In this document: piece after piece, positions 5,973-7,581 of the stretch | How the letters are laid out: every line of letters starts with the position of its first letter | Numbering within the stretch: position 1 is the stretch's first letter | Notes under the pieces: generated by a model | Database searches by the model: none | Seen by the model: only the letters and a program-made list of their open reading frames with translations | Told to the model about the DNA's origin: nothing | Position numbers and translations under genes: made by a program | Assembly: GCA_016870425.1 (NCBI GenBank) | Contig: VGBQ01000127.1 | Location: 1-7,581, forward strand | Reading direction: 5' to 3' | DNA: 7,581 nt | From: Actinomycetota bacterium | GTDB lineage: Bacteria; Actinomycetota; Actinomycetes; S36-B12

Positions 5973-6001
5973 TTGACTTTTGTAGACCAGTGCATGATGG
6001 T
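5973..6001 (+). promoter_or_regulatory. Candidate promoter of the oxidoreductase/TIM-barrel operon
   Basis: TTGACT at 5973-5978 is a strong -35 box. At 17-base spacing GATGGT (5996-6001) keeps only the A and the final T of TAnnnT; CATGAT at 5993-5998 is the alternative with a short spacer. Start of transcription would be near 6008. The spacer contains the candidate HutC-type operator. Confidence 0.4.
5976..5991. promoter_or_regulatory. Candidate HutC-subfamily operator
   Basis: ACTTTTGTAGACCAGT matches the DasR-type 16-base operator AGTGGTCTAGACCACT at 11 positions, with nearly all of the right half (TAGACCA) conserved, and its core TTGTAGAC fits the HutC-subfamily GTnTAnAC pattern at five of six fixed bases. 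It overlaps the -35 box and spacer of the oxidoreductase promoter, where bound repressor would block polymerase. Confidence 0.45.
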
Positions 6002-6025
6002 TCCCGCGGGGGAGAAAGGGTGGCC

Positions 6026-7162
6026 ATGACGCGTATCCGCGTGGGTGTGGTGGGGCTCGGCCTCATCACCCAGGGGGTCCACCTGCCCAACCTCGAGACC
6101 CTCCGGGCCGACTTCGACGTCACGCACGTGTGCGATGCGTCCGCCTCCCTCGCCCAGGCCGTGGCCGACCGACTTCCGGGCGACGTCGCCGCCTCAACGG
6201 ACTGGGGAGCAGTCGTTGCTGACCCCCGAGTCGACGCCGTGATGATCCTCACCCCCGGATCGCACGGCGAGACAGCGGCGGCTGCTCTCCGCGCGGGCAC
6301 GCACGTCTTCTCTGAGAAGCCACTGGCCCACTCGCGAGCCGAGATCGCCGAACTCATCTCGTTGGCGCGAGAACACAGCCTCGTACTCCAGGTCGGCACG
6401 ATGAAGGCCCACGACGACATCATCGAGCCCGCGCGGCAGGCCATCGGTCGTATCGGGTCCGTGCGCGTCGTCCGGGTGACCGTCCTCCACCCCACGGATG
6501 AGTGCCAGTTCGAGCACGTCGATCTCATTCTTGCCGCCTCTCCCGATGCCGAGGTGGTCCGAGCGGGCCGCGAATACACCGAGTCACGCAACGATGAGGC
6601 CATGGGAGACAGCGCTCTCGGTGTGCGCCTGCTTTACGCTGACGTACTTCTCGGCTCAGTCATCCACGAGATGGCCCTGCTCCGTGCTCTAGGACTCGGC
6701 CTCCCGCAGTCATGGGACTTCGTCTCCGTTGACCCGATGCTCACCGACAACCAAGCACCCGAGCCTCCCCGGATCATGGCGATCGGACAGCTTCCCGGTG
6801 GAGCTCAACTTCAACTGTCATGGAACTGGGTGCCGGATTACCCGGAGTACGACGAGGAAGTGAAAGTGATCGGCAGCGCAGGACGCGTGACTCTCACCAT
6901 GCCCGGCCCCTACCTTGCCGATCACCGCGCGCACCTCACTGTCGAGACGTCATCGGGCGATACGCGTCACCGAGACGAGATCACGTCGGGACACACCACC
7001 GCGTTCGTCCGGGAGCTACAGGCCTTCGCCGCGAGCGTGCGCCATGGTGCTCCCGTCCTGTGTACGGCACAGGGGGCCCTCGAAGATGTCGCGTGCCTGC
7101 AGCGATTGGCTGCGCAGGCGGGACGCCAAGCAGGCCTTCGGGTCGGAGGCGAGGCCGCATGA
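6026..7162 (+). CDS. Gfo/Idh/MocA-family NAD(P)-dependent sugar or cyclitol oxidoreductase
   Basis: A 378-residue cytoplasmic dehydrogenase. The N-terminal Rossmann domain (about 3-122) starts with IRVGVVGLGLITQGVHLPNL and includes the family motif SEKPLAHS (96-103) with catalytic-type K98. The C-terminal alpha/beta domain (about 123-375) binds substrate; SVIHEMALLRALG (211-223) supplies H214 at the usual catalytic histidine position, with E215 beside it. Relatives oxidise a hydroxyl of hexoses, inositols or sugar acids, often at C3 or C1. The start is ATG 6026 or GTG 6020 (two residues longer); GGGGGAGAAAGGG upstream can serve either. The open frame runs back to 5591, antisense to the regulator, and that part is rejected. 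The stop overlaps the next ATG as ATGA, coupling it with the TIM-barrel gene. Likely repressed by the divergent HutC-type regulator. Family certain, substrate unknown. Confidence 0.93.
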   Translation: MTRIRVGVVGLGLITQGVHLPNLETLRADFDVTHVCDASASLAQAVADRLPGDVAASTDWGAVVADPRVDAVMILTPGSHGETAAAALRAGTHVFSEKPLAHSRAEIAELISLAREHSLVLQVGTMKAHDDIIEPARQAIGRIGSVRVVRVTVLHPTDECQFEHVDLILAASPDAEVVRAGREYTESRNDEAMGDSALGVRLLYADVLLGSVIHEMALLRALGLGLPQSWDFVSVDPMLTDNQAPEPPRIMAIGQLPGGAQLQLSWNWVPDYPEYDEEVKVIGSAGRVTLTMPGPYLADHRAHLTVETSSGDTRHRDEITSGHTTAFVRELQAFAASVRHGAPVLCTAQGALEDVACLQRLAAQAGRQAGLRVGGEAA

Positions 7163-7581
7163 GGGGAATCGGCAACGCTCCGGTCAGCTTTGGCGTATTC
7201 GGTACGACGGCCGGTTCTGCCTCGCCCGCGGACATGCTGGACGCGCTCTCCGTTGCGGGATACGCCGGAAGCGAGCTCGGGCCACCGGGCCTCTTTGGGA
7301 CCGCCGCCGAGGCGGCTGACGCTTTCGCCGAAGCCGGCCTGAGCGCGATCGGCGCCTACGTGCCCCTCCATCTCGCCATGGACGAGAGCACCTTCGAAAG
7401 CGATCTCGCGAGGATGGCCCTCACCTGCGACGAGTTGCAGGCCACTGGCGCTTCCCTGGCCATCCTCGCCGATGAGGGTTCACCGGATCTGCTTGCTAAC
7501 CCCGCGCGCACGGACCGGCAAGGGGCACTGGACACCGCTCAGTGGGAACTCGCCACGCGACGACTCGCGAGAGCTGTCGCG
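7159..7581 (+). CDS. Xylose-isomerase-like TIM-barrel protein (sugar phosphate isomerase/epimerase, IolE-like), N-terminal part
   Basis: The ATG at 7159 overlaps the oxidoreductase stop (ATGA) and the frame is open for all 141 codons to the window edge, so the 3' half is missing. The protein begins MRGIGNAPVSFGVFG, the first strand typical of inosose dehydratase/sugar isomerase-epimerase proteins. AGYAGSELGPPGLFG (33-47) then supplies the second-strand Glu (E39) seen in the family. The LSAIGAYVPLHL strand (64-75) follows, then a helix and the strand ASLAILADEGS. These enzymes isomerise, epimerise or dehydrate sugars and keto-cyclitols using a divalent metal whose ligands lie mostly in the missing half. 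Pairing with a Gfo/Idh/MocA dehydrogenase suggests that it acts on the oxidised (keto) product. No independent ribosome-binding site is obvious, in line with translational coupling. Family likely; reaction unknown. Confidence 0.82.
   Translation, partial: MRGIGNAPVSFGVFGTTAGSASPADMLDALSVAGYAGSELGPPGLFGTAAEAADAFAEAGLSAIGAYVPLHLAMDESTFESDLARMALTCDELQATGASLAILADEGSPDLLANPARTDRQGALDTAQWELATRRLARAVA

Noticed and set aside
5591..6025. 145-codon N-terminal extension of the Gfo/Idh/MocA gene
   Set aside because: It runs antisense through the regulator; the Rossmann motif starts right after ATG 6026 and a ribosome-binding site stands just before it.
5930..6127. 66-codon N-terminal extension of the HutC-type regulator
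   Set aside because: It would overlap the divergent promoter region and the start of the oxidoreductase and has no regulator-like sequence; the ATG at 5929 fits the family.

Overview
The window is about 7.6 kb of dense, high-GC DNA. Codons are strongly GC-biased at the third position, GTG starts are common, ATGA stop/start overlaps occur, and candidate promoters are of the TTGAC(n17)TAnnnT type. This suggests a chromosomal region of a high-GC Gram-positive (actinobacterial) heterotroph; the genus cannot be told from the sequence. No rRNA, tRNA, mobile element, CRISPR array or long repeat was seen, and no gene-free stretch exceeds about 100 bases.

Left part (1-3208): the 5' end of a DCC-family (DUF393) thiol-disulfide oxidoreductase-like gene lies on the minus strand, behind a FadR-type GntR regulator on the same strand. 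Divergent from the regulator, on the plus strand, are an LDHD/GlcD-type FAD-dependent D-2-hydroxyacid (D-lactate-like) dehydrogenase and an alpha/beta hydrolase. Between regulator and dehydrogenase lie a good sigma-70-like promoter and a FadR-type operator (GGTC-T-GACC). The natural reading is a locally repressed hydroxyacid-oxidation operon, with the hydrolase perhaps releasing the acid from an ester or lactone.

Right part (3216-7581): a sugar or cyclitol catabolism locus built from two divergent operons. The minus-strand operon runs HutC/UTRA-type GntR regulator, bicupin protein, ROK-family kinase-like protein, then a small 70-residue protein, with overlapping or near-overlapping junctions. 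The plus-strand operon is a Gfo/Idh/MocA dehydrogenase followed, with an ATGA overlap, by a xylose-isomerase-like (IolE-like) TIM-barrel gene cut off by the window end. The 96-base divergent region carries two candidate operators for the HutC-type regulator, one over each promoter. The oxidoreductase plus TIM-barrel pair suggests chemistry that oxidises a sugar and then isomerises, dehydrates or eliminates. The cupin, the ROK protein (which lacks the canonical zinc and sugar-binding motif) and the small protein make the exact substrate unclear. No transporter is visible.

The two parts meet at a tight convergent junction (stops at 3208 and 3216) with no room for a terminator between the stops.
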